Part shown: positions 19,601 through 27,899 of the stretch, piece after piece | Numbering within the stretch: the first letter of the stretch is position 1 | Layout: the number at the start of each line of letters is the position of its first letter | NCBI GenBank assembly: GCA_963803495.1 | Contig: CAWDMP010000002.1 | Coordinates: 1,736,001 to 1,800,000, forward strand | Direction: 5' to 3' | Length of the DNA stretch: 64,000 bases | From: Persicitalea sp963803495 | Lineage (GTDB): Bacteria > Bacteroidota > Bacteroidia > Cytophagales > Spirosomataceae | Made by a program: the position numbers and the translations under genes | Notes under the pieces: generated by a model | Told to the model about the DNA's origin: nothing | Database searches by the model: none | What the model saw: only the letters and a program-made list of their open reading frames with translations

Positions 19601-20066
19601 AGCCGAGCGCGAAAATACCTTTGTGCGCGAAGCGCGACAAATGGCTAGTTGCTATTTTGAAAATCAGGGGAATTTTACTTTTAAATTGCACGTACTCCCC
19701 CGGGAGGCCCAGATGGCTCCTATCAATACCATGTGCATCGAGGATTTCACGGGTGACGGACTACCCGACCTGCTCCTGGCAGGAAATTTCTACGGCACCG
19801 AAACCATCGGCGGGCAACTCGATGCTGGAAAAGGACTGCTACTGGAAGGAACCGGAGGTGGTGAAGTATCTTTTCGCCCCTTCAAAAATAGTGGCTTGAA
19901 CATAGATGGGGATGTCAGATCAATTGCCCGATTGCGTCGCCCCGATGGCTCCTACTGGTGGCTGATTGCCCAAAACGACGGGAGGCTCCGGGTGATCCGC
20001 TCATCAGCAATCCAACGTGACGGGCGCTACCGAGTGTCTGGCCGAAGTGTTCGTGCAGCGCCCTAG
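16641..20066 (+). CDS. FG-GAP/VCBS-repeat protein with ASPIC/UnbV domain
   Basis: A large secreted protein of about 1141 aa. I chose the ATG at 16641 because it gives an N-terminal membrane/signal segment (LLYGMGVALVGLGAWALTYQA); an upstream in-frame start at 16566 lies inside the regulator gene. Many calcium-binding FG-GAP repeats of the form DFNRDGRPDLYFAGN, DYDRDGDLDCYL, DLDNDGDLDLVTNN and DFDGDGDTDYVAGN run through most of the length, forming beta-propellers. An ASPIC/UnbV-type segment (ENALHFGLGQ... IVVRYPNGK) lies at about 575-615. Homologues commonly accompany SusCD loci; the molecular function is unknown, possibly carbohydrate or surface binding. Its end overlaps coaX tail to tail by 4 bp. 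Confidence 0.88.
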   Translation: MITKLLYGMGVALVGLGAWALTYQAEETLFVRLDASQTGVAFVNTLTETDSLNVLTFEYMYNGAGVGVGDFNRDGRPDLYFAGNQVSSRLYLNKTAPGAAIQFEDITDASRTGTQAWCTGVSVADVNQDGWPDIYVCVAGPSAPSSKTANRLFINDGPTADQVPTFTEQAADYGLADTGYSTQAVFFDYDRDGDLDCYLLTNALESTNRNALRPKRTDGEAPGTDRLYENVSLGKEYFTPVFKDVSREAGILTEGYGLGVCLSDLDDDGWADVYCANDFLSNDLVWMSEQGKGFSNQAAQALKHQTHNGMGVDIADLNNDALPDIVVLDMLPADNYRQKMMLPGSNYNRFQMERQLGYEPQFMRNTLQLHRGMQGSTLPTFSEIGQLAGIEKTDWSWAPLLADFNNDGWKDIYITNGYRRDVTNLDFIKFSRQESTFGSPNAQFRQAREKLLDLPEVAIPKYAYRNRGADSTLSFEDVSEAWGLDQVGFANGAAYADLDNDGDLDLVTNNIDAPASVLENRLNQQDTPPNWLRLTFSPSQARSVTIGTKVWVYADSEVQMAELAPVRGFVSTVENALHFGLGQEGSYDSIVVRYPNGKKQLLLRGAINQVVNVPYQPTGTWAKPTSAQPPLFSELSPQESGLNIIHKENPVVDFDRTPLLPHKYSQNGPQLALGDVNGDGLDDFFMGTDFGHISQIYLQLPSGKFRAFALPDSDTYEDAGAAFFDADGDGDQDLYVASGGSRQEGLSAVYQDRLYLNDGLTFRSVPLPLTQSSGSCVRVADFDGDGDPDIFRGGRVVPGQYPKPADSYLLRNEGTGPDGKIRFVDVTQSLAPGLRRAGLVTDALWTDVDNDRHLDLLIVGEWMAPTLFKNTGKGFERQEVKGLADQTGWWQSLVAADFDGDGDTDYVAGNLGLNSKYHASASEPVRVFAADYDNNGRLDPLLTFYLDGKQVPVAQRDVIVSQIPSIRKRFPTYHDYASHSFEEMFSEAERENTFVREARQMASCYFENQGNFTFKLHVLPREAQMAPINTMCIEDFTGDGLPDLLLAGNFYGTETIGGQLDAGKGLLLEGTGGGEVSFRPFKNSGLNIDGDVRSIARLRRPDGSYWWLIAQNDGRLRVIRSSAIQRDGRYRVSGRSVRAAP

Positions 20067-20839
20067 TGCGCCCTTGTTGCAACCCGCTCCCCAATCAACC
20101 GCAACCCGTCCAACGTCAATCCGCGGTCGATTTCTACAAATTCTCCTTCCAGTGTGTCGATGATGGACGACAGGCCGCCCGTCGCCAAGGCGATGCAGTC
20201 ACCGCCGAGCTCGTCGCGGATGCGGCGGAGCATAGCTTTGACCAGGCCTTCGTAGCCCAGAAGGATACCGGCCTGAATGGCGTGAACGGTGTTTTTGCCG
20301 ATGGCCGAGGCGGGGAGCCGTAAAGGTACTTCGGGCAGCTGAGCAGTGTTGGCGAAGAGCGCTTTCACGGCCGTTTTCAGACCGGGCAAGATGGCTACGC
20401 CCATGATTTGGCCCGAGGCCGCGATCGTCGTGAAGGTAAGCGCCGTGCCGAAATCGACCACCACGCAATTCTGAGCGTAGCGGGCGTGGGCCGCCACGGC
20501 GTTGGCAATGAGGTCGGCCCCGATTTCGTGCGGATGGTCGATCGCAATTTCGAGCCCGGGGTAGATTTCCGGGCCAACGGCGATGGGCGCGCGACCCAAG
20601 AGCCCGGTCAGCATATCGCGCAACACACCCGTCAGGTCAGGCACCACACTGCACAAAACGACCGTTTCGACCGTATCCAGTCCGATGCCCGCTTCCAGGA
20701 ATTGCAGCCGTAACCAGCCTTCGTAATGCGCCGCCGGTTCTTGCGGCAGCGAGCGGGTGCGCCACACATGCTGCTTTTTTTCTCCTTCAAAAATCCCAAA
20801 AACGGTATCGGTATTTCCGGCATCGACGGCGAGGAGCAT
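20063..20839 (-). CDS. coaX: Type III pantothenate kinase
   Basis: 258 aa from the Met of MLLAVDAGNTDT; the frame is open 192 nt further upstream but the conserved protein starts here. It phosphorylates pantothenate in the first step of coenzyme A synthesis in the cytoplasm. ASKHA-fold motifs are visible: DAGNTD (phosphate 1), CSVVPDL, HPHEIGADLIANAVAA, VVDFGTALTF, GVAILPGL and the C-terminal ATGGLSSII. Type III enzymes use a monovalent cation and are not feedback inhibited (family knowledge). Tail-to-tail 4-bp overlap with the FG-GAP gene; divergent from the beta-galactosidase gene. Confidence 0.95.
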   Translation of the reverse strand: MLLAVDAGNTDTVFGIFEGEKKQHVWRTRSLPQEPAAHYEGWLRLQFLEAGIGLDTVETVVLCSVVPDLTGVLRDMLTGLLGRAPIAVGPEIYPGLEIAIDHPHEIGADLIANAVAAHARYAQNCVVVDFGTALTFTTIAASGQIMGVAILPGLKTAVKALFANTAQLPEVPLRLPASAIGKNTVHAIQAGILLGYEGLVKAMLRRIRDELGGDCIALATGGLSSIIDTLEGEFVEIDRGLTLDGLRLIGERVATRAH

Positions 20840-21084
20840 GGCGAGAGAGGGTTTACTACGTTGGAAGAGAGGAAAATCGAGAAAATGAATAGCCAATGGC
20901 TGACAGTCGACCGCCCTCAAACGGTGGCAAATTAGCCGTTTTTGTCGTAATAAAAACCCTCGGTCAGCCGTTTCTGCCTTATTCTCCTGTTTGAAAAAAA
21001 GACTTACTTTGCAAGAAGTTGAGCTTACCACATCAGAAAAATACGCTCCCTATTTTCTGTAATTCCCCTAGTCTAGAGTTAAGT

Positions 21085-24000
21085 ATGCGCTTCACCCCGA
21101 GAGAACTGATTTGTGCCGTTGGATTATTTTTTGTTTCAAGTAGCGCATCGTGGGCCCAGGCCCCCCTTCCCGATTGGGAAAATCCCGAAGTAGTCAGCCG
21201 CAACACCGAGCGCGCTTACGCGAGTTTTACCCCTTATAGTTCTGAAAAAGACGCCTTGGCGGCGGCGGGTACTTCTTCGTTCGTCAAGTCGCTGAATGGT
21301 ACCTGGAAGTTCAAGTGGGTATCGCACCCGACCAAGGTACCCGCTGACTTTTTCCTGCCCGCGACTTCCACCGCTGCCTGGGACGATTTGCCTGTGCCTT
21401 CCAATTGGCAGGTCGTGGCGGCCCGGGAAAATCGTCCTTACGATCGTCCCGTTTTTACCAACATCAAGCATCCTTTCGAGGCTACGCCGCCGCGTATTAC
21501 TGCCGATACCAACGCTACCGGCCTCTACCGTACCACCTTCACGCTTCCCGCCGACTGGCAGCAGCGGCCGTTGTTTTTACATTTTGGCGGGGTGCAGTCG
21601 GCTTGCTACGTGTGGCTCAACGGCAAAGAACTCGGCTACCATGAGGATAGCATGACGCCTTTTGAATTTAACATTTCGGACTTGGTACGAAACGGCCCGA
21701 ACACGCTGGCCGTGGAAGTAATCAACTGGTCGGACGGTAGTTATTTGGAAGATCAAGACTTCTGGCGTCTGTCGGGCATCTTCCGCGATGTGTCTTTGCG
21801 CTCGGCCCCACCGGTCCATATCAGCGATTTTGTAGTGCAGACCGACCTGGACGATAACTACCGCGACGCCACGCTGAAGCTGAGCGTTTACGCCAAGAAC
21901 TTTGCCAAAGAGGCGCAGTACGGCTACCAACTCATCACGACTCTGTACGATCCCAGCGGCCGGCTGGCGATTCCGGCCGAAAGCCAGACCATCGGCATGC
22001 TCGACCCGGCGGGCGAGGTACCCATCCGGCTGGAATTCCCGGTGACCGCTCCCCAAAAATGGAGTGCCGAAGCCCCCAGCCTGTACAAGCTGACGATGCA
22101 GATCATCAATTCCGACGGCAGAGTAATGGAAGCGGTGAGTCAGCCCGTGGGTTTCCGGGAGGTGAAAGTCAAGGGTGGGCAGCTGCTCGTCAACGGCAAG
22201 GCGATCACGATCAAGGGCGTTAACCGCCACGAGTTCGACCCCGAAACGGGGCGTGTGATCAGCCGCGAGTCGATGATCCGCGACATCACGCTCATGAAGC
22301 AGCACAACATCAACGCCGTGCGGAGTTCGCACTACCCCAACGTGACCGAATGGTACGACCTGTGCGACGAATACGGCTTGTATGTGATCGACGAAGCCAA
22401 CATCGAGAGTCATGAGTTGTGGTACAAAAAGATTATTCTGGCCGATATGCCCGAGTGGAAAACCGCTTTCATGGCGCGCGGCAAAGCGATGGTCGAGCGC
22501 GACAAAAATCACCCCTCGATTATTATCTGGTCGCTGGGCAACGAAGCCAGCAATGGCAGCAATTTTATGGCGATGGCCAATTTCATTCGCCTCGCCGACC
22601 CTACCCGCCCTATTCACTACGAAGGCCGCGCCAACTACGGTCCGACGACGCTCAGCAGTTTCGACATCATTTCGGTAATGTACCCATCGGTCGAGAACAT
22701 GGTCGAACTGGTCAAGAAAGATCCCGATCGGCCACTGATCGTGTGCGAGTACGCCCACGGCATGGGCAACAGCGTCGGTAACTTGCAGGAATACTGGGAC
22801 GTGATCGAGCGGTACCCCACCATGCAGGGTGGTTTTATCTGGGATTGGGTCGATCAGGGCTTGCGAGCCAAAACCGCCGATGGCCGCGACTATTGGAACC
22901 ACATCAACTACATCGACGGCGCCAACGCTGGCGACGGGCTCGTGAATCCCGACCGGACGCCGCAGCCCGAAATCAACGAGGTGAAGCGCGTGTACCAGTA
23001 CGTCAAATTCGATTTGCCCGATGCCCTTTTACCTTTACAGAAATTAGTAAAGCTTCGCAACACCTATGATTTTCAATCACTCGCGCCCTATAAATTGGTG
23101 TGGACGCTGCTGGAAAGCGGCAAGCCCATTCAGACGGGTACCGTAGACAACCTGACCGCTGCCCCAGGCCAGGCGCAGGAAGCCAACGTGGCGTACCAGG
23201 TACCCGCTACGCCCGCGCCGGGGGCCGAGTACTTCCTGAATCTGAGTGTGCAGTTGAAGGACGAAACGCCATGGGCGGCGGCGGGCCACGAGGTAGCTAC
23301 CTACCAGGTACCGGTACGGGTAAGTACGCCTGCACCCACGGAAGTCAGCTACGCGGGGCTCCGGCCTTTGGCGATGTCGATCGTGCGGGGCAAGGGCATC
23401 ACGCTGACCGGGCAGAATTTCTCGGTGAGTTTTGATAAAAAAACGGCCCGCATGACCTCTTTTAAATACAAGAACAACGAAATGCTGAAAAGCGGCCTGT
23501 ACGCCAACTTCATGCGCGTCCCGACCGACAACGACGAAGGCGGCGGAAAAGAAAGCCACGCCGCCCGCTGGCGCGAAGCCGGGCTGGACTCTCTGAAACT
23601 GATGGGCTCCGACCTACGGGTCGAAAAACTCAAAGCCCACGTCTATAAAGTGAGCTTGGTGAAAAGCCTGCAGGGAAAAGCGGGCGGACTTACTCGTGAC
23701 GTCGATCTACACGGTGTACGCCACGGGCGATATTCACCTGCAGAATACGTTTTCGACCAATGGTACCTGGCCACCGCTAGCCCGGATCGGCCTGCAATTC
23801 GAGATGCCCGCGAGTTTCGACAAAGTACAGTGGTACGGCCGGGGCCCTCACGAAAGCTACGCCGACCGCAAGAGCAGCGCGTTGGTGGGCCAGTACGCAG
23901 GTACCGTCGACGCGCAGCATTTCCCCTATGTCATGGCGCAGGAAAACGGCAACAAAACCGACGTGCGCTGGATGGCCGTTACCAACGCCGAAGGACTGGG

Positions 24001-24331
24001 TATCCTGGCTATCAGCGATTCGGTATTCAGCGCCAACGTACATAATTATTCCGATTCGGCGCTACTGGCCGCCAAGCAACCCGGCGTGGCGCTCGTAAAA
24101 GGCAACACGACGGTAGTCGACCTCGACTTAGCGCAGATGGGACTGGGCGGCGACGATAGTTGGTCGCCCCGGGTCCACGACGTCTACCTGTTGCCGGCCC
24201 AAACGTACAGTTACGCATTCCGCCTGTCGCCCATCGACGCCGAGGACGACATCAGCAAACTGGCCGCTACCAAACTCCCCACCATCGCCCAGGTCATGAG
24301 CCCCGGCATGGGACCCGAATCAAACAATTGA
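21085..24331 (+). CDS. Beta-galactosidase, LacZ-type GH2, frameshifted
   Basis: About 1081 aa: a signal peptide (ICAVGLFFVSSSASWAQA, so periplasmic or exported) and then the five LacZ domains: sugar-binding jelly roll, Ig-like domains, TIM barrel, DUF4981-type linker and the beta-galactosidase small-chain domain. The acid/base Glu is in WSLGNEAS and the nucleophile in VCEYAHGMGN. The start at 21085 gives a proper signal peptide. The frame breaks near 23693: CTTACTCGTG reads correctly as LLVTSIYTVYATGD if one T is removed, so one base appears duplicated. It removes beta-galactoside residues, probably feeding glycan catabolism. The gldA-like gene begins 4 nt after its stop. Confidence 0.92.
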
Positions 24332-24335
24332 AATA

Positions 24336-25043
24336 ATGTCCATAGTCGTCTCGCAACTCACCAAGCAGTACGGTACCCAGAAAGCCATCGACTCGCTAAG
24401 CTTTTCGATTGAGCCAGGTGAGATCGTTGGGTTTCTGGGACCCAATGGGGCCGGAAAATCAACGACGATGAAGCTGCTGACGGGTTACCTCACGCCCGGC
24501 GAAGGCCGCGCCGTAGTCGACGGGCACGACTTGGCAGACAATGCGATGGCGGCAAGGCGCGCCACAGGCTATTTGCCCGAGCACAACCCACTGTACCTGG
24601 ACATGTACGTACGGGAATTTTTGCTTTTCGTAGGAAAACTCTACGGGATCAAAGGCAAGCCGTTGGATGTACGCGTAGACGAAATGATTCAGCTTTGCGG
24701 CCTCAGCGTGGAGCAACACAAGAAAATCGGGCAGCTCTCCAAAGGCTACCGGCAGCGGGTAGGCCTGGCGCAGGCGCTGCTCCACGACCCCGCCGTGCTC
24801 ATTCTCGATGAGCCCACCACTGGCCTCGACCCCAACCAACTCACCGAAATCAGGAACCTGATTCGTACCGCCGGAAAAAATAAAACGGTACTCTTCTCGA
24901 CCCACATCATGCAGGAAGTCGAAGCCATTTGCGACCGGGTCATCATCATCAATCGCGGCAAGATCGTGGCCGACAGCCCGTTGGCCACGCTACGCCAACG
25001 CGGTGAGAGCCTGGAAGAAATATTCCGGGTACTAACAGCCTGA
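24336..25043 (+). CDS. gldA: ABC transporter ATP-binding protein, GldA-like
   Basis: A 235-aa ABC ATPase with Walker A GPNGAGKST (about 36-44), signature LSKGYRQRVGLAQALL, Walker B AVLILDEPTTGLDP and H-loop STHIMQEVEAICD. GYLPEHNPLYLDMYVREFL and HKKIGQLSKGYRQRVGLA are hallmark stretches of GldA, the ATPase of the GldAFG complex required for gliding motility in Flavobacterium. It is shorter than typical GldA (about 300 aa): it ends in SLEEIFRVLTA, without the extra C-terminal part. No gldF or gldG is present here; instead it lies 4 nt after the beta-galactosidase gene. It may be GldA or a close general ABC-2 ATPase paralogue. Confidence 0.75.
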   Translation: MSIVVSQLTKQYGTQKAIDSLSFSIEPGEIVGFLGPNGAGKSTTMKLLTGYLTPGEGRAVVDGHDLADNAMAARRATGYLPEHNPLYLDMYVREFLLFVGKLYGIKGKPLDVRVDEMIQLCGLSVEQHKKIGQLSKGYRQRVGLAQALLHDPAVLILDEPTTGLDPNQLTEIRNLIRTAGKNKTVLFSTHIMQEVEAICDRVIIINRGKIVADSPLATLRQRGESLEEIFRVLTA

Positions 25044-25070
25044 ATGTTCAGCGTTCATCCACATAAAGGA

Positions 25071-25097
25071 AAAGCCCGCTCAGTGAGCGGGCTTTTT
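25071..25097. terminator. Bidirectional Rho-independent terminator
   Basis: AAAGCCCGCTCA-G-TGAGCGGGCTTT followed by T residues, with an A-run before it. It lies between the convergent gldA-like gene (ends 25043) and the DUF4136 gene (ends 25157) and can serve both. Confidence 0.85.
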
Positions 25098-25156
25098 CGA
25101 TACTGAATGTTCATGGAAGAAACAGCAGAAAAAAATTATCAACTATTCATTCAAAA

Positions 25157-25729
25157 CTACCGTCCGATCTCTTCGGTATAACGCCTTGGGTCATAGCCTT
25201 TGGCGAAGAGCGGGTACTGGTCGAAGATCCGGCGTACGACGTTGCGGTAGTAGTTGTTGCTATTGTCTTGCCCAGCGTTGAAAAGGCCCGAAGCGTAGCC
25301 GCGCCACACGACCTGGTCGCTAGTGGCGTCGATCAGCGACACGATCAGGGTACCTTTATCGAGGGCATACTTGATGGGTTCGTAGCGGAAGCCGTCGTTT
25401 TCAGTGTCGACCCAGGTCTTGATGACGGGCTGCATGTAGCCCTGGTACCGCAAGTTGTCGTAGAAAATACCGTAGTTGACCAGCAGCGTGGGTTTTTCGG
25501 CGGTCAGTTTGTAGCCACGCGCCTGCATCTGGCGACGGATCGACTCGTAAATTTCGGTGCAGAGGTTGTTCGTGTCGCGCTCACACTCGAGGAATGTGTA
25601 GGTGGAATAGTCCTTGAAGTTGGTCTCGTAGCTGTAATCGTGCTCCACGAAGACTTTCCGGCCGTAAGAGCAACCCATCATGACAAAAGCCATCACGACA
25701 GTAACAAGGGTAGTAGCAGATTTTAACAT
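25157..25729 (-). CDS. DUF4136-type lipoprotein
   Basis: A 190-aa lipoprotein with signal peptide and lipobox (VMMGC, Cys at 20), so membrane-anchored in the cell envelope. The body matches the DUF4136 pattern: an early DYS-TYTF segment, a middle block with RQMQARGYKLTAEKPTLLVNY, and a late GTLIVSLIDATSDQVVWRGYASG strand pair followed by the C-terminal helix. The function of the family is unknown. Cys residues in LECERDTNNLCTE might form a disulfide. It stands alone between a terminator and aroB. Confidence 0.85.
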   Translation of the reverse strand: MLKSATTLVTVVMAFVMMGCSYGRKVFVEHDYSYETNFKDYSTYTFLECERDTNNLCTEIYESIRRQMQARGYKLTAEKPTLLVNYGIFYDNLRYQGYMQPVIKTWVDTENDGFRYEPIKYALDKGTLIVSLIDATSDQVVWRGYASGLFNAGQDNSNNYYRNVVRRIFDQYPLFAKGYDPRRYTEEIGR

Positions 25730-25759
25730 ACACTGATTTTAGGTTAGGATTGTAAAAAA

Positions 25760-25790
25760 CAGACTTGAAATGTACACTTTTAATTGTTCA
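25760..25790 (-). promoter_or_regulatory. Candidate promoter of the DUF4136 gene
   Basis: On the minus strand TTG is followed after 16 nt by TACATTTC, one mismatch from the Bacteroidota -7 element TAnnTTTG, about 35 nt before the start codon. Spacing is slightly short. Confidence 0.3.
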
Positions 25791-25828
25791 CAACCAATAC
25801 ATTATCCATTTGGTTATAATTTCTTAAC

Positions 25829-26866
25829 TCAAATACCCGCGTAGTATTGCAGGGCCTTCCGCATTTCGCCACCCGAGACCGGAATATCGTGGCCGCAGCT
25901 ACCTGGCCCATTCAATAGCGAGAACCTGACTTCGGAACCGCGATTCTTTTTGTCTTGCCGGGTAAGCGCCATTATTGCCTCCATATCCGACAGTGCGATC
26001 TTTACCTGACCATATACCGAAAACACAAATTCCTCTACCTGGTCGAGTAATTCGCGATCAATCATATTTTTCTTGAAAGCCAGGTAGCTTTCCATCACCA
26101 TTCCCGCCGCGATGGCTTCCCCATGCAACAACTGCTGACCCGATGATTTCTCCAGGAAGAAAGTCTCGACGGCATGGCCCAAGGTGTGGCCGAAGTTCAA
26201 AATTTTACGCAGGCCTTTTTCCGTCGGGTCTTGAGCCACGATGGCTTGCTTGATTCCCACCGAGTGCGCGATCAGATCGGGCCAATCTTGCTCGTTCAGT
26301 TCTTTTTCTCTGATCTCGTGCCACTTGGCCGCGTCAGCGATCAGGCAGTGTTTGATTACCTCGGCGAAGCCCGATCGTACTTCACGCGCGGGCAGTGTTT
26401 TCAAGAATTCGGGATCGATGAGTACGCTTTTGGGCAAACTGAAAACCCCCAGGTGATTCTTGAATCCTCGAAAATCAATGCCTAACTTCCCTCCTACACT
26501 GGCGTCGACCTGGGCGAGCAATGTCGTGGGTACCTGGACGAAGTCGATGCCCCGTTTATAGGTGGCGGCACAAAAGCCGCCCATATCCCCGATGACCCCG
26601 CCTCCAATATTAAGTACCAACGCGTGGCGGTCGAGTTCGGCCCCGGTCATGGCCTCCCAAATTGTTTCGCAAGTGGCCAGCGTCTTGTGCGCTTCGCCAC
26701 TCGGTACACTTACGACGGAATGCGGCGGAAGGTTGTTTTTTAATTTCTTGTAGCAGTGTTTTTTGGTGTTGGTATCGACGATGACCATGAGTTTGGAATG
26801 CTCGGAGGTTTCCCAGAAGGGTCTCAGGCTGTCGAGTATGGGCGCGATGATGACGGATTGATCCAT
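25829..26866 (-). CDS. aroB: 3-dehydroquinate synthase
   Basis: 345 aa from the Met of MDQSVIIAP (the frame is open further upstream but the family starts here). It converts DAHP to 3-dehydroquinate in the shikimate pathway, in the cytoplasm, using NAD and a divalent metal. Visible motifs: GGGVIGDMGGFCAATYKRG (NAD/phosphate binding), VPTTLLAQVDASVGGK, the metal-ligand region AEVIKHCLIAD, NFGHTLGHAVE and HGEAIAAGM. Length is normal. A TATCTTTG -7 element lies about 38 nt upstream of the start. Confidence 0.96.
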   Translation of the reverse strand: MDQSVIIAPILDSLRPFWETSEHSKLMVIVDTNTKKHCYKKLKNNLPPHSVVSVPSGEAHKTLATCETIWEAMTGAELDRHALVLNIGGGVIGDMGGFCAATYKRGIDFVQVPTTLLAQVDASVGGKLGIDFRGFKNHLGVFSLPKSVLIDPEFLKTLPAREVRSGFAEVIKHCLIADAAKWHEIREKELNEQDWPDLIAHSVGIKQAIVAQDPTEKGLRKILNFGHTLGHAVETFFLEKSSGQQLLHGEAIAAGMVMESYLAFKKNMIDRELLDQVEEFVFSVYGQVKIALSDMEAIMALTRQDKKNRGSEVRFSLLNGPGSCGHDIPVSGGEMRKALQYYAGI

Positions 26867-26903
26867 GTGCCGAAGGTATAAAAATTGGATGAGCAATAGG
26901 GGA

Positions 26904-26911
26904 CAAAGATA
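26904..26911 (-). promoter_or_regulatory. -7 element upstream of aroB
   Basis: TATCTTTG on the minus strand fits the Bacteroidota TAnnTTTG consensus, 38 nt before the aroB start. No clear TTTG -33 box at the expected distance. Confidence 0.4.
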
Positions 26912-27052
26912 CGACGGGTGTCTGGAAGTAGGCGGCGCGTCTGCTGGCAACTCCCCAACTTTTGCGTACTTTTAAAGCTCGATTCCATAGTTTTGTTTTT
27001 TGGCATTGGAAGAGAAAAGCCCCAACCGACTCAATAATCAAGCGAGTGAAAT

Positions 27053-27775
27053 ATGCGGATAAGTGTCATCATCCCCACGTACAACGAGGAAGACAACATC
27101 GGGCGGCTGGTACGTGATCTGTGGGCGCATGGCGGCGGCGAGCTGGCCGAGGTCATCGTGGTCGACGCGCCGAGCCAGGATCAGACGGCCCTGCGTGCCA
27201 AAGAGGCCGGGGCGAAGGTAATCGTGTCGGAGCGACCGGGCCGCGCCTGCCAGATGAACGCCGGCGCGCGCATTGCCACGGGTGATGTGCTGTACTTTGT
27301 CCACGCCGATGTGCGCATCCATCCCGATTATACCCGCGACATCGCCCAGGCGCTGGTCGAAGGCTACGCGATGGGTTGTTACCGCTACCAGTTCGACTCG
27401 TCCAGCCGGATTCTGAAGGTACTTACCTTTTTCCAGCGATTCGACCGCATCTGGTCGCGCGGCGGCGATCAGACCTTGTTCATTTCAAGGCCGGAATTTG
27501 AGGAGCTGGGTGGTTATTGCGAGCAGCACCGGGTTATGGAAGATTACGAGTTTATCATCAGAGCCCGCAAAAAGTACCAGTTCAAGATCATCCCCAAAAA
27601 CATCATCGTCTCGGCCCGCAAATACGACCACAACTCCTACCTCCGCGTCAACTACGCCAACGCCCGGGTGATGTGGATGTACTTCCGTGGCGCCGAGCAG
27701 CAGAAGCTCATCGATACGTACAAGTCGATTATCAAGACGGAGAAGTATGGGGTGGAGAAAGTGAAGGGTGCTTAA
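27053..27775 (+). CDS. Glycosyltransferase, TIGR04283 (arsenosugar-associated) type
   Basis: A 240-aa GT-A family 2 glycosyltransferase. The N-terminus ISVIIPTYNEEDNIGRLV binds the nucleotide. EVIVVDAPSQDQT and SERPGRACQMNAGARIATGDVLYFVHADVR include the HAD metal motif. The C-terminal part holds SRGGDQTLFI and VMEDYEFIIRARKK. The gene reads like the TIGR04283 subgroup that co-occurs with arsenosugar radical SAM genes, and a radical SAM ArsS gene lies 2.9 kb downstream. It probably transfers a sugar or related group in arsenosugar assembly (inference). The start is the first Met of the conserved region. Confidence 0.82.
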   Translation: MRISVIIPTYNEEDNIGRLVRDLWAHGGGELAEVIVVDAPSQDQTALRAKEAGAKVIVSERPGRACQMNAGARIATGDVLYFVHADVRIHPDYTRDIAQALVEGYAMGCYRYQFDSSSRILKVLTFFQRFDRIWSRGGDQTLFISRPEFEELGGYCEQHRVMEDYEFIIRARKKYQFKIIPKNIIVSARKYDHNSYLRVNYANARVMWMYFRGAEQQKLIDTYKSIIKTEKYGVEKVKGA

Positions 27776-27860
27776 AGTCTATGAGTCTATGAGTAGTTCG
27801 CCATTGGGTACATGAGTTTTAGGAAATCCGAAGCTCGATTTATCAGGAGGGTATACACGC

Positions 27861-27888
27861 TCATTTTCAATTTTCAATTTTCAATTGT
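27861..27888 (+). repeat. TTTTCAA short-period direct repeat upstream of the VOC gene
   Basis: Three near-identical units of about 8 nt (TTTTCAAT type) ending 11 nt before the ATG at 27900. G-poor; one of several similar leaders in the window. Confidence 0.7.
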
Positions 27889-27899
27889 CCATTAGTTAG

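Noticed and set aside
21577..22902. 441-codon open frame on the minus strand
   Set aside because: It is fully antisense to the TIM-barrel part of the beta-galactosidase gene, has no recognisable motifs and is rich in His/Val/Arg, as expected for an antisense frame in GC-rich DNA.
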